Positions 48,522-60,239 are shown, counted from the first letter of the stretch. The stretch: DNA of 64,000 nt from Cavia porcellus (GCF_034190915.1 NW_026947507.1:15820501-15884500); one strand, 5' to 3'. Translations and numbers: made by a program. Notes: generated from the letters alone by a model not told the origin.

Positions 48522-51500
48522 TAACATAAACATGAACCAGCTACAACAATGCAACACTTGTCTGTGATTCTTTTTAGATCAAAGAAAAGCCAGTTTATAT
48601 TTTTCTTGGTATTTATTTATTTTCAATGAAACAAATATGGTTCTTTTATAGGCAGGTTGAGAAGTGTGAGTGGATGTTGTTTTACACAAGGGGAAATAGT
48701 CGAAGATGTAGTAGATGCTGTGGAGAAGACATTCCAGTGAACTGATTCTTATGTCAACATGTGTCAGTACCAATTTCTGTCTATGTATCTATCTCAGTGT
48801 ATCAGTCAGTCTCTCTACCGTCCATCTATCTACAGAAGCAAAACTCAAGAATTAAATAAGAAACAAGAGTAGGAGGCAATGTAGTTTTTGGACTCCTGTT
48901 TTTTCCTGTTGATTTGTTTGGGAAATTTGCTCATGTTTACAAGTGAAAGTCTTAAGACACAGGTCCAATCCAATTCACTATGTGCATCTGGCTGCCTGTA
49001 GTGATACAGTACATATACTAACCTGAGGGACCAAGAGAAAAGTCAATTGGCTGCTCCTGTGCAGCATCTCTGCACTTGTAGTAAGGTGAGGTAGACAGAG
49101 CATTATCATTGTATTTGTGTGTTATAACTACCAAAGCAGCCAATCACTATGAATAAAAAAGGGTCACATCTTCTGATAAAATTGGGTTTAAACCTAAACT
49201 TTTCTCTTTAATACTTAAATATTTTGAAGAAATTTTTTATCTTATTTATTCAATCTGTTTTTTAATCACAAAGTGGAAATAGGGAAAGGATTGAGTAGCA
49301 GAAATGTATAGAAAAAATGCGTGCCTCACAGGTGTTCAAAATAGGCAGATCTCTTTTTTTATGTTTGACATTAGTTATATGAGGTAGGAAGGATCAGTGA
49401 ATAATTAAGATATTTTTCCTCTATCAGAATGATATTTTTGTGGAATAGTTGATGGGTAACATACTTTGTGTACAGTACAAAATAGTGCATTCTGAAGTTA
49501 CACTAGCTATGCAGCTGTCTGAAGACATAATTTTTCCTACTTTTGTCTGTTTGACATTTTACTATTCTTCAGGGAGGAAAAACTTCACCAGGGATTTCAT
49601 TGTTCCAGAGATGCAGTTTCTAATGGTATTTTTTAGTAACTCAAAGATCAGGCATGTGTGGAAAACCCACCATCAATAACCAAGCTGGTACTACCCTGCA
49701 CATCATTTTAAAAAAAGATTTAGTCTTCAGTTGCTGGTGTTTCTAATCATGTGGCTTATTTTATACCTTATGTCAAATCATTTTAATAAGCATATAAAAA
49801 TAAAAAAAAATAAAATTAACAATTCTCCGCTCCTATTTAAATACCATGGCCCACTTATACCAAAATCTCAGGATGAGGAGGACCCTCATTCAGTGCCACA
49901 TGTCCCACAGATTCAAGTACCTCCTGGGGTAATGATATTGCACATTTTGGTGCTGTGATTGTCCCATGGTAAGAAGCTGGGTGAAATGAACTGCTCAAGA
50001 AGGAGTTTGCATATTTCTTCACCAATGTTATTATATTTATATTTTCTGTGTAGTTTTAATCTGTTAAGTTGAAATAACAATAGCTACTTCATAGAAAATT
50101 GGGGACACAATTGATGTAAAGCATTTACCCTATGTATACAATATAAGAGGTACTTTACAGACTTTTGTTTCATTTCTTCCCAATTATAACCTCTAATATC
50201 CTAGCATCTAGTCATTATGGGCCAGAGAATTTCAAGCAATCTCACTGTAGGTAATAAGTTTCTCATCAAGGGCAACTATAATGTTTCATGGATTCCAATT
50301 ATCCTTTAAAATTCTTATTTCATTTAGCTTGCTCATCTTTTGAACTATTTTATTTCACATATGGATATGTTTCCTGCTAACTCCATTATCTGACCATTAT
50401 ATGGGTCTGATTTAAAAAAAAAAGTTGATGATTGGTCCACATGATAATGGATATTTTTCCACCTACAAGGTGCTATGCTTTTCTTTATCAGATATACAGA
50501 AATGAGACACATTATTCCCAAGATCTGGACCTGGTTCTGACTGAATTTAAGATCTAAATAAATGTAGTCCAACTATGATTTGCTCCCATTCCTCAGATGT
50601 GGCCTCATGGGCTTTTGATAAGAGTCTTGCAGACCATTGTTCACTGATCTCTGAAGGTCTGCTGGAGATTAAATTCTGCTTTAGAGATCTGAGTTTAGCT
50701 CTTTAGCCTACTGCCCCATACAGCTTCAACTTTTTTCAGTCTTGACGGAGAGTGTGGTATGTATTGTGGTGGGTCGCCTCTAGAGGGATCTTGTTTTCTA
50801 ATAATTGCAAAGTGGCAAAGAATCCCCCATTCTCTCATTCTACCCCAGAACACAGCAAATGTTTTCTGGGAAAACCTACTTTTGTGTTTGTAAGTCTTTT
50901 AGATTATTATGCATCACATTAACACACTAGACCAACAAAACCCTCTGTCACTGGTCTATGTTTGTTTAGAACAGTCTCTATCAGTGATCTTGTGTCTTAA
51001 ATCTGTAATATCATTAAGAAGAAAAATAATTCCTAGCTTACATATTAAGGGCTATTTGCTCTTGTAACTTTATTTCATCTAGTCCTTGTTACCTGTAGAG
51101 CTTTCCACTCTTTAAAAATATGATTTTACTATAATGCATCCATTTCTTTATAACAAAATAACATACTTTGAAAAAGAAATCTAAAATTCATAGTTATAGT
51201 GCATAATAAGCATGGTAAAGTTTTCATGACTAGCAGCACTTTGTAAGGACTCTTTGTAAAAACTGTTGCATTTTTCCTAGAAAATAAAAGTGACTTGTAG
51301 GAGTAAATCTATAACTGGGCTGCTTAGAAAGTGTTACTGATTGATTATAGGATGCATTCAGAGGACTATGCCTATCAGGATGAGTATCTTATGAGTGAAC
51401 AGGAGAAAAGTTAGATGCTTCAGATACTGAGTCAGGGTTCAGAAAATTGCAATATTTACAATAGTAACGATATAAAAGTAGTGTTCCAAAACATTACATT

Positions 51501-52259
51501 TAAAGTCTTTACTTTGCCAACCATGGACATATAGCTGTATATATCAGCATTCATTTTCATTGAGTGAAAATATTTATTCTCAGTTGTTCTGATTCATTTA
51601 TTTTACCCATAACCAACAGAACTAAAACATAGTATTAGAATATCACTGTCTACATTACATGGATTTATTTTGCAGAATCCATTAAAGTTTGAGAAGCTTG
51701 CTACATATTCATTTTACTCTGATGTTCATAGATCTGAGGAAATGGTAATTAAAAAGAATGGAGAAAGTTATCTTGAGCTTGAGGTTAAAATGTAATACAA
51801 ACTAATAATTTAAGGTAAATAAAAATAAATGTTCGCCTCCACTTCATATACTTATACAAAAATAAGCTGAAGAAATGGATTCAAAGTACATAGGATTAAA
51901 TGACTTCAAGTCAGGAACCTGTGTCAAAATATGAGTTACACCTAAAATCACAAATAACATTTTCATTGTTCTCATTAAAAGTCACCTTGCTAAAAGAAAT
52001 TTGAGATACATATTATTTCTTTTCCATTAAGAGTGTCTATTAAATGATTTTAAATGTTTCAAAAATGTAAGTCTTTTAAAATAGACTCTTCTTTTTATAT
52101 AGGTCTTTTAAAGTTATACTTAAAAACACCTCAACAAAGATCTGAAATGTAAATGTGGTGTTTTTAAATGTATTTGGTTTAAGAAAAGAAGAACATATAT
52201 TAACCCAAGACCCAAGAGAAATCAATATATTGAACAAACTATGTATACAAATGTCCTTT

Positions 52260-52284
52260 TACACACACACACACACACACACAC
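52260..52284. repeat. (AC)n microsatellite
   Basis: A pure AC run of about 25 bases. Confidence 0.95.
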
Positions 52285-53259
52285 AAATCATGTTCTTGTG
52301 TGTAGCAAGATGTTAAACTCAGCATTAGTGGTGGATGATCAAAAAGGAAAACTTATTTCTTAGTATGCCAAAAAATAGCAAGTGTTATTATCTAAATTTT
52401 CATACCATTAAAAATTGTGATGAGAGATGGGTGCATCATATAGCTTTAAAAGAGATCAAATTAAGGGATTATTAATAATCCCCAGCTAGAAAAAAATCTT
52501 AAAAGTGATCTAAAACCATCTATTTTGTGCAGGCATTATATTCATACACAGAAGTATATAAGCATTCTTGGTAATATATTTTGCCACTCTTGGAATATTT
52601 TAACTTTCTTTGACTGTTTCTTTCACAACAATAAAAAAATCAATTATGATCAAATGTGTTCTTAGAGTTAATTCTAGTCAACAAACATGATAAATGAAAT
52701 CCAGAGTTAATGCCAAATCTTTATGTTAAATGATGTTTCTGTTCTGTAACTGTCCAAAAGGGAGAATATTGAAGGACTTGGATTCCTCTTGCTTTCTGTA
52801 ACACTTTAATTTACATTTCTAGGATTAAAGAAATTGGGGTGGGGGTTGAATCTTGACTTTAAACCAGAATAATCTTATGGGTAAAATTATAATAAGCTAT
52901 TTTTAGTACTTATGCATAAGAAACTATATACTCAGCAGAGAAAACACATATTTGAGCCTCAGTAAGCCATACCAACAGATAATTAGATATGATTTTGGAA
53001 AATTAATGGGTCAGAATCCCATCGTTTGTAAGTAGGTCACCTAAGATGAAAATCTGACTTCTCTTTTGTTCATTGTAACAGTAACCTTTCGCTCCCTAGA
53101 TCCCAAAAGGCAACAAAATGATTCAACCTTACTAAAATTTCACTCCAGTAATCCATTATATCTTAACTTACACATTAAGATTTTAAAACCTCCATCTGGT
53201 GGACATAACTTGACCTCTTTTGATTTATAGGCAACCTGTTTTCACAGGTAAGCAAAATT

Positions 53260-53740
53260 ATTTTTCCTTTGACCACCTGGCGAAGGCGGGAACTGCTGAG
53301 GCAAGTCTGCTCTCTAGTGAGCTATTACTGCACTACCAACATGCCATTAACAGGGAGGAATCAGAGTGATTTAATGCCTAGGCAATTAGAGCTTAAGATG
53401 CTCTTGGAAACTGTAGGCCCAGTAAATGTCTCCTTATCCCTAATCAATTGTGTGATCTGAAACAATAGCTCTACCAGCAGTGGAGGAGTCATTCTCCTTG
53501 CTTTAGTTGGAGACATTGGTGGTGTTCCTGATTATTAAGTGAGGAGTCTATTAAGGCAGAAACATCTCAGTTATATGCAAAGGTTACAACAGATGATGTT
53601 AGAGGCCAGAGTTTCTCAGAGCATGGCCAGCAAACGGTTTCGATCAATATCATCTACTGTTAGGGTACAGGGCCATCTGTTGCATAAGACGGCTTCGTGG
53701 ATCCCACTTTCTATTTTCCTTGTCACTAAAACTACTGAAA
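53260..53740. other. Candidate conserved non-coding element
   Basis: A moderately GC-balanced block with no repeat signature. It contains homeodomain-type core sites such as GGCAATTAGAGC and CCCTAATCAATTGTG, and GATTATTA. Such composition in a gene desert is typical of developmental enhancers, but I have no alignment to show conservation. The frames of 63 and 70 codons here show no protein family. Confidence 0.3.
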
Positions 53741-56139
53741 GTTATTTATAAATATCTTCTATTTTATAAACATTTTTCATTTTATAAATATCTCGTTCTA
53801 TGCTAGTTTTCCTTTAAGATCAAATGCTCCAGTTACATAAGAATATATAAGGGGAACAATAGGGATACTCAGGAAATTGGTATGTCTTTCCATTTTTATC
53901 TGTGCATGCTATTTTCATATAATGTGAGAGTATTTACTTTTGTTAAATGAATGAATAGTGGCACTTTTTGATATTAGCGGAAACTTATAGTCCTGGAAAG
54001 TGGTGATGTTTAAGATATAGCCCCATCCTTTTCTTTTCCTCCAAAATATTCCCATCCTTCTGTGTTTCCAGAAATGGCTAACAGCCAAGGAGCAATCAGA
54101 CTACCATACCACCTCCATCCTTCCTCAATACCTCGGACTTATCTCCTCTTTTGGCATTAGTGCCTTAGAACTTGTAACTCCTTGGCTACTTGCTCCTTTG
54201 AGATCCAGGCCCCTTCACACATACTTCTCACCCTAGGTTATATTTATTTTTAGGGATTTACATATTATTCAGTGTCCTCCTTATCACAACAATATAAATG
54301 AAACTTCTAAATTATCCAGTGCAATTCCTCTTTGGCAATAGCATACATAGCTTACAAGTCATGAGAGCCAGCAGTACATTGCTTTTGCATGTGCTATTTT
54401 GTTATGCTTCTAACTGTGAAGTAGATAGATTTGCATTTTTCTAAAGCCCATTTTGACAACAGTATGAAAGATGGTTTCAAGTGGTGAGGCAATATCTGAG
54501 AAACCAAGTACAAGTCTATTTAAATTTCTAAATTCAAACAATGATGGCACTATGAAAGAGGATAGAACCTTCAGAGGGATTTAGGAGTTAGAAACTCCTG
54601 AATTTTATCAACCACTGGATGTGGGAATGAGAAAACAATATGGCCAAGAAAGACTAAAGATCATACCTTCAGAGTCATTGAGGTGCAGAATGCAGTAAGA
54701 ATATCAAGTTTGTGGAACTGATGTATTTTTAAATGTGTCTACAATGAAATTTTTGAAAATGATTCAGTGAGCCTTCTAAATATAGTATATAACAGACAAA
54801 CATTTTTAATGAAATATGAGCAAGCAACTCAGAATAATAGAGACATTAGAACATGGTAAACAAAAGTTTATTAAAAGAAGCAAAGTTGATTAGCAAAAAT
54901 GCAAACTTCAGATTGTCCAGTTTTCACTTGCCTCATATTTCGTTCTGACCGTGTCAGCCAATGCAAAGAATGAAAAGGAGACAGCTTCTGAGAACATTTG
55001 TTTTCTCAAGAGAATGAAAACTAACCCCGAAGGTAAGTACTGAATGAATGAGCAGTTGAAGCTCTAAACTAATTTACACAGAATATTAGCTTTAAAAATA
55101 AAGAATTTTGTTTCAACTTAATAGTTTAACATGCTGACAATTTAAAATTGCCATGAGGATTCCTTAGATGGAAGCCAGAATTCCTATGTTATGACAGAAA
55201 AAAGACACTGGAAAGGAATATTTCTGAGATTTGTACTTATTTTTAAATTTGACTTTACCAATTTTTGTTGAAGCAGATGATTTTTGACACTTAAAAAATC
55301 TAAGTTTCTGTCTGATAATATATTTTTTTGCCCCAGAAAACTGCTCCTCGAATATTTAGAATATAACCTATTCAAATAAAAAGAACTTCAGACTTTCTTT
55401 TTTAATTATTTTATGATTCCTGTTACTTTCAAGGATTACAAAAATGTAAAATATGAGTTTAATCAAATTTTGGCTAGGAGCATAGGCAGAAGGCCATTTT
55501 AACACATAGATTAATTATTTTAAAACTCAAAAGTTTTATGAACCTCTTTGCAGCCTATTATACTAAAAGGATTAAACGTACCTGTCATTCAGAGGAATAA
55601 AAACCCTTGGCTTTTATTGACAAGATGTAGTGGAATGGAAAAATTGATAGGGTGCAGGTAAATCGTTTTTGTGACATTTATTCTATAGATCAAATCTTCT
55701 ATGTAACCAGATTTTTTAAAAAATCTGAATCTTTAATTACTTATAAAATGTAATGGGAGTAGAAAGGGAGAGAAAAAGGAAAATGAACTCTTCTGTATTG
55801 TACAAATGTTCTGTGCCAGACAGGGAACTACATGATTGTCAGGATTCTAAATGAGGGCATCTAAGTTTTTATGTTTTCTGGCATGTATGTATGAGGAATT
55901 CAAGTTCAGTTCACTCTAGATTCAGCTTTAGCCTTTTGAGAGTTGGGATTGAAACGCAGATTCCTGAATTCCAAACTAATGTTAAAAGAAAACCTCTTTT
56001 TAAAGATTATTTCATCCCTAAAATAGCAAGAACAAAGATTGCATAAGAAAGACAAAAACGTATAAATGTGCAAGCATAAAAAACATTCACCAGCATTAAA
56101 GTATAATCTTATTGTTAAAATATGAAGAAAAGACAAGTT
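53741..56139. other. Gene-free AT-rich DNA
   Basis: Pre-insertion flank of the LINE; no repeat or gene recognised. Confidence 0.6.
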
Positions 56140-56152
56140 AAAAGTAAAATCA
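56140..56152 (+). repeat. Target-site duplication, left copy
   Basis: AAAAGTAAAATCA, identical to 59303-59315 on the other side of the LINE. It is preceded by TT, so the cleavage site reads TT/AAAA, the preferred L1 endonuclease site. The A-run at the tail leaves one or two bases of ambiguity on the right copy. Confidence 0.9.
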
Positions 56153-56900
56153 GGACTCTGGAGAACATGGCGGACAGACAACAGCAACTACTGAACGCTC
56201 TCTAAAGGCTCGGCTCAGAGGCCAGGAATGATGCGGACTAAGGAGATACGAACCAGTAGAGATATGCTCTGCTGACTCAGGAACGAACTGGGCTGAGAGA
56301 ATACAACTTGGAATACAGTCCTGGCGCTAAAATAGGAACAGAAAAATCTCGGTGTGGAGGCTCGACTCCGCGCCATTGGAAACCGCGGCTTGGATTTCCC
56401 GCCGCGCGGCGGCCGGCCACCTCCACAGCGGCTCAGCAAGGAGAGACGCGACCCCCGAGCTCTGGGAACGGGTGTCTGGGAACGGTCTCAGAAACGCGAC
56501 GGACAGGGAGGAAGGCTGACTGGTGGCGAGGTGAGCGAGGAACTGACTCCCTACCACAGTTTGACTCCAGCGGAGGTTTTTCTGGGCGCGGGCAGTCCTG
56601 TAAGAGCAGGGCGCGGTGGCAACTGCAGCCGCACGGTTCCCTCTCGGACGGGATTGGTGAAAGGTGCCTGGCCGGAGGGACGCTGCTCGCGGACTCCCTA
56701 GGCTGGCCTAGCCCAGATCCCAGAGCCTGACGGTGGCCCGGAGGAGCGACCGACTTCCGCGTAGGCTGCCTCCTCCGCAACTCCCTGGGGCGCAGCGGTG
56801 AGCTGGAACAACTAGCCAGCGCAATTCGATCAAGCTGTAGCTGACAGGCAGGGAAGCCGGGCCTCCTGTATAAGATTACATTTTATAAGGAACAGAAAAT
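56153..56900 (+). promoter_or_regulatory. CpG-rich 5' UTR / internal promoter of the ORF1-only LINE
   Basis: This 748-bp block is sharply more GC- and CpG-rich (especially 56340-56800) than the AT-rich surroundings, as in L1 5' UTRs, which carry an internal RNA polymerase II promoter. The motif AACATGGCGGA at 56164-56174, 12 bases inside the element, fits the YY1 site that positions initiation at the first base of human L1. YY1 use here is inferred by analogy. The abrupt change at 56153 coincides with the end of the target-site duplication. Open frames inside it on both strands look like products of low stop-codon density in GC-rich DNA. Confidence 0.75.
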
Positions 56901-57953
56901 ATGGGGAAGGGAAGCAACAAAAAAGGCTCCTCGACCCCCAATCCTGAGAATCAGGCAATAGTGGACACTGTACCAATATACATTAAGCGCCATTTAGAGA
57001 GCCTCATAGACCAATTCAGGAATGAAGTTATCAATGACCTGAAGCTAGAAGTATGCAGAATAGTTAGAGAAATGCTAAGCACCACCCAGGAAAAAGCAGA
57101 TGGTGGAGTGGAAGAACAGAAAAAGAGGGGAGAATTGCTTGATGGAGAAAACAGAGAAAGCATTGAGTATGTGAAGCAGGTGCAAAGGGACTATCAAGAA
57201 ATCAAGAAATATACCCAAGACTGGCATAACAGCTTGAAAGAAACTAAGGACAGACTATCTGAATTGGAGGGCAGACTTGAAACATGGGAGAATGAAATGA
57301 AAAACTTCTTAAAAATGACAAAGAAACACACAGCAATAATACAAAGACAAGAAGATGATAAGAGGAGCCATAACTTAAGGATTAAGAACATAAAAGAAGA
57401 AGTAGGGACACAAACAAGTGAACTACAAAAGCTACTCACAGAAATAATCCAGGAGAATTTTCCTAATTTAGCAAAAGGTAAAGATACTCAAATGTATGAG
57501 GCATACAGGACCCCAGCTACCTACAACCCTAACAGAGAAACACCCAGGCATATAATAATAAAAATTCCAGAAATTCAATACAAGAACAGAATATTAAAAG
57601 CTGTAAGAGACAAGAAACAGATCACTTACAAGGGAAGACCCATCAAAATTACAGCAGATTTCTCTTCACAAACCATCAAATCACGAAGAGCATGGGGAGA
57701 AATAATTCAAGCTTTGAAAGATAATAATCTACAGCCAAGATTGAGATATCCTGCACAACTGTCCCTGGAAATTGATGGAAAAACGAGGTGCTTCCAAGAT
57801 AAAGAGGAACTGGGGGAATTTGCAACCACCAATCCAACCCTACAGAAAGTATTGCAGGATATTCTAAAAAAAGAAAAATACAAAGAACCCAGAAATAGGG
57901 GCGGGGAGGCCACAACGAATAGAGCAGAGACCAAAACGAAGAAGACAAACTGA
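56901..57953 (+). CDS. LINE-1 ORF1 protein (ORF1p), intact, 350 aa
   Basis: ORF1p is the trimeric nucleic-acid-binding chaperone that packages L1-type RNA into cytoplasmic ribonucleoprotein particles. Visible layout: a basic, Ser/Lys/Asn-rich N-terminus (about 1-20); a charged helical segment (about 30-150) with heptad-like runs such as ESIEYVKQVQRDYQE and LKETKDRLSELEGRLETWE, the trimerising coiled coil; an RRM-like domain (about 157-255) with LRIKNIKEE, IIQENFPNL and TPRHIIIKIPEI; and a C-terminal domain (about 260-325) with RRAWGEIIQALKDNNLQPR and YPAQLSLEIDGKTRCF. The last 20 or so residues are basic and low complexity. Length is close to the usual 340-370 aa. The ATG at 56901 has A at -3 and G at +4 and gives the expected N-terminus. 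No ORF2 follows; the stop (57951-57953) leads straight into the 3' region. This is a retrotransposon gene, not a host gene. Whether it is expressed is not visible. Confidence 0.93.
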   Translation: MGKGSNKKGSSTPNPENQAIVDTVPIYIKRHLESLIDQFRNEVINDLKLEVCRIVREMLSTTQEKADGGVEEQKKRGELLDGENRESIEYVKQVQRDYQEIKKYTQDWHNSLKETKDRLSELEGRLETWENEMKNFLKMTKKHTAIIQRQEDDKRSHNLRIKNIKEEVGTQTSELQKLLTEIIQENFPNLAKGKDTQMYEAYRTPATYNPNRETPRHIIIKIPEIQYKNRILKAVRDKKQITYKGRPIKITADFSSQTIKSRRAWGEIIQALKDNNLQPRLRYPAQLSLEIDGKTRCFQDKEELGEFATTNPTLQKVLQDILKKEKYKEPRNRGGEATTNRAETKTKKTN

Positions 57954-59302
57954 CAGCTACTGACAGAAAAACAGCTCAACAGAAATGAGACAGAGAAGAT
58001 TGGATGATAGGAACAGCTTTTTTTGGAGAAAATGACATCTTAATAGGTAATGCTGATTTAGTACCATCTTGTTTTGAAGTCTCATCTAGCTTTTGTTCTT
58101 CTGTCTCCAATGGTCTAAACAGGTTGTATCTTATTGGATTTTACTATGTACGATAGTATAAGAAAAAACCTTTTAAAGACAAGGAGATTATACAGAGACC
58201 ATTGTTCATTTTCTGTTAGTCGATTCTAAATACTCTATAATGCTGTTATTCTCTTAAATGGATTTACATTGTTTTGATATACTTAATGCTACAGTGTATG
58301 AAGTTGTACTCAAGGACTTCAGGGAGGGAGTCAATATGGTAACTATTTTTGGGTCAGGATTAGCTGGTGGTGAAACACTATTCTGCTTAAATGGTTATGT
58401 TTTGATCTGCCCTGTTTCGCTGTTATGCCCTCTTTTTTTCTCAATCTCCACTCCATTATTTACTTTTTTATTTTTACCCATTTAATTACAGGGAAAAATA
58501 TAGCAGGATATAATATAGTAACCCACTTTGACTTTCTATTATCTCGATTTGAAGCCCTGTATTACTCTCACCATCTTGTTTTTGACTGAGGTTCCTATAT
58601 TCTGTTTTGCTGGATAGTATCAGGTTCGAAAGTTTAGGCATCAGCTGAGAAGATAATGAGATTCATTATAACGCCCATTCTCGTTGACTTTTATCTACTT
58701 TTGAAGACCTACAATGTCTCCAATGTTTTGGTTTTGTCGGTTTTATTCTTTACGGTTTTGTTCAATTGTATTACAACTAATGATATAGGCAATTCTATTA
58801 GAAATAGCGGGAGGCATTAGGGTAACCATTGTTGATCACCTTGTATTATGTTTTTATATTATCTATTATGTCCACCCTTTTGACTTGACCGATTCTGTTC
58901 TGTTATGTCACATTTGGTTTTACTCTCTTCCAAAAAAGCAACAAGAACCGTGGGAGCAATGAAACCCAAAATGTGTAATAGTCACTGTACAAAAGAGAGG
59001 AAAAGAAAGTGCTCTAAACTATATAACTGCATGTATATTTAAAAGTATAAGATAGAAAATGATATCACAGAGTTTTATTGGATCATTGAACAGAACTGTT
59101 TGCAGTATCATTGGTGGAATGTCCACTCTACAAGCTTTAATTTTGTGACTTGAACAATTATTTCTAAGATGGCAATATGTAATCCATTAACTAGTGATTT
59201 CCTACTGCGCATTTTTTTATTCTGTAAATCTGTATAACTTGTACCCCTTCACTGTTTTTTTTTCTTTCTTTTCTTTTCTCCTTAAATAAAAATTAAAAAA
59301 AA
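57954..59302 (+). other. 3' region of the ORF1-only LINE, with poly(A) signal
   Basis: AT-rich non-coding sequence between the ORF1 stop and the A-tail. It aligns by eye along its whole length with 23673-25000 of the truncated copy, with scattered substitutions and small indels. It contains no frame resembling endonuclease, reverse transcriptase or the Cys-rich end of ORF2. AATAAA is at 59285-59290, followed by an interrupted A-run. A pyrimidine-rich stretch (about 59254-59283) precedes the signal and recurs in the other copy. Its origin (old L1 3' UTR or captured sequence) is not evident. Confidence 0.8.
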
Positions 59303-59315
59303 AAAAGTAAAATCA
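59303..59315 (+). repeat. Target-site duplication, right copy
   Basis: AAAAGTAAAATCA directly after the poly(A) tail, matching 56140-56152. Beyond it the sequence (AAGAAATC) no longer resembles the left side of the element. Confidence 0.9.
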
Positions 59316-59584
59316 AAGAAATCTATGCTATAAATTGATTTGCTATAAATTTACTGAGTACAAATAACACTTTCAGACCAATAGAAGATAGCCTGAAAAG
59401 TCATGACAATAACCCTGAATTCAGTTTTGAGTTTTAAGTCTAACTTATTCTAGGTGTATAACAATCAATGCAATGTTTCTTTTCCAACTTATTTAAAACT
59501 TAATTTCTAGATATAAAATAAATACCAAATCTTGTCTGAAACCTTTCTTAAATGCTTTTAACCTGGTCATTCATTGTCAAATGC

Positions 59585-59775
59585 AGATTTAGACCAACAA
59601 ATTTGCAGTGAGCTGCATGTGACTTTACATCCTAGTTCCATCCACCATGCTTAATTTACACACACCTGTGGCATGGGAATAACACAAATGTCTGCACCTT
59701 ACTGAATTATCCAGATTGAACAGTACAATGAGTAGCAAAGTGCCCAGCTCACACTAATAGATTGCTCAAAAATAG
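59585..59775 (-). repeat. MIR SINE, antisense
   Basis: GTGGCATGGGAATAACACAA, TGTCTGCACCTTACTGAATT, AGTAGCAAAGTGCCCAGCTC, ACACTAATAGATTGCTCAAA match antisense MIR in order, including the 'AGTGCCTGGCACA..' core. Confidence 0.65.
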
Positions 59776-60239
59776 TGTAGTGCTGGTAAAAACATTAGCA
59801 TCAGTTTGTGAGGTTCAAATGGGAAAGTTAAAAATAGCTCTCATTTGACTCTAGAATAAAAATCACTGTACTGTATTACAAATTGGACTTCTTATATATT
59901 CTTTCTTCTATCCAGTCCCTTCCTCCTGTTTATCATTGTTTACTCTTCCATATTTTCTCGAGAATGCATATGTATATAAGCATTATATAACTTCATATAT
60001 AATTATAAATATGCAGGTATAAATTATATATAACCTTTTCTTGAATTTATATTGAAGTCTTTCATTGCCACCTAGTACTATTTTTACTTTGTCTTGTTTT
60101 TTGATTAGTTGATAAACTCTTAGATGACGGGTACTGAAATCATCTTCTGTAGAACTTTTATACTCGCCATCTCATGTACCTGAACAGAAAGTTAATTTCT
60201 CTCCTTTGGAGAGATCTTCATGTCTCACTCTCTGGTGTG

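Larger units (their letters stand above)
47251..53259. other. Gene-free AT-rich DNA
   Basis: The purine tract near 48.5 kb and the (AC)n near 52.3 kb are the only repeats I can name. This is the longest stretch without a clear interspersed repeat. Frames at 47775-48014 and 48120-48377 have no recognisable features. Confidence 0.6.
56153..59302 (+). mobile_element. Full-length ORF1-only LINE (HAL1-like half-L1)
   Basis: The element is about 3.15 kb: a 748-bp GC/CpG-rich 5' UTR, an intact L1 ORF1 (56901-57953), a 1.34-kb AT-rich 3' region without reverse transcriptase or endonuclease coding sequence, AATAAA at 59285-59290 and a short A-tail. The 13-bp direct repeat AAAAGTAAAATCA lies at 56140-56152 and 59303-59315, and the upstream copy is preceded by TT, giving the TT/AAAA site typical of the L1 endonuclease. 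A normal L1 is 6-7 kb with a roughly 3.8-kb ORF2; none of that is present. The second copy at 22783-25000 has the same ORF1-3' junction, so this is a lineage. Half-L1 (HAL1) families are known in mammals; assignment to one rests on structure, not a database match. It is presumably mobilised in trans by L1 ORF2p. The intact reading frame and perfect duplication imply a fairly recent insertion. Confidence 0.9.

Noticed and set aside
56308..56730. 140-codon plus-strand frame upstream of ORF1
   Set aside because: It lies in the GC-rich LINE 5' UTR, where stop codons are rare by composition, and overlaps several other frames.
57676..57979. Two minus-strand frames of 90 codons
   Set aside because: They lie antisense to the well-supported LINE ORF1 and have no family features; they are shadows of its codons.
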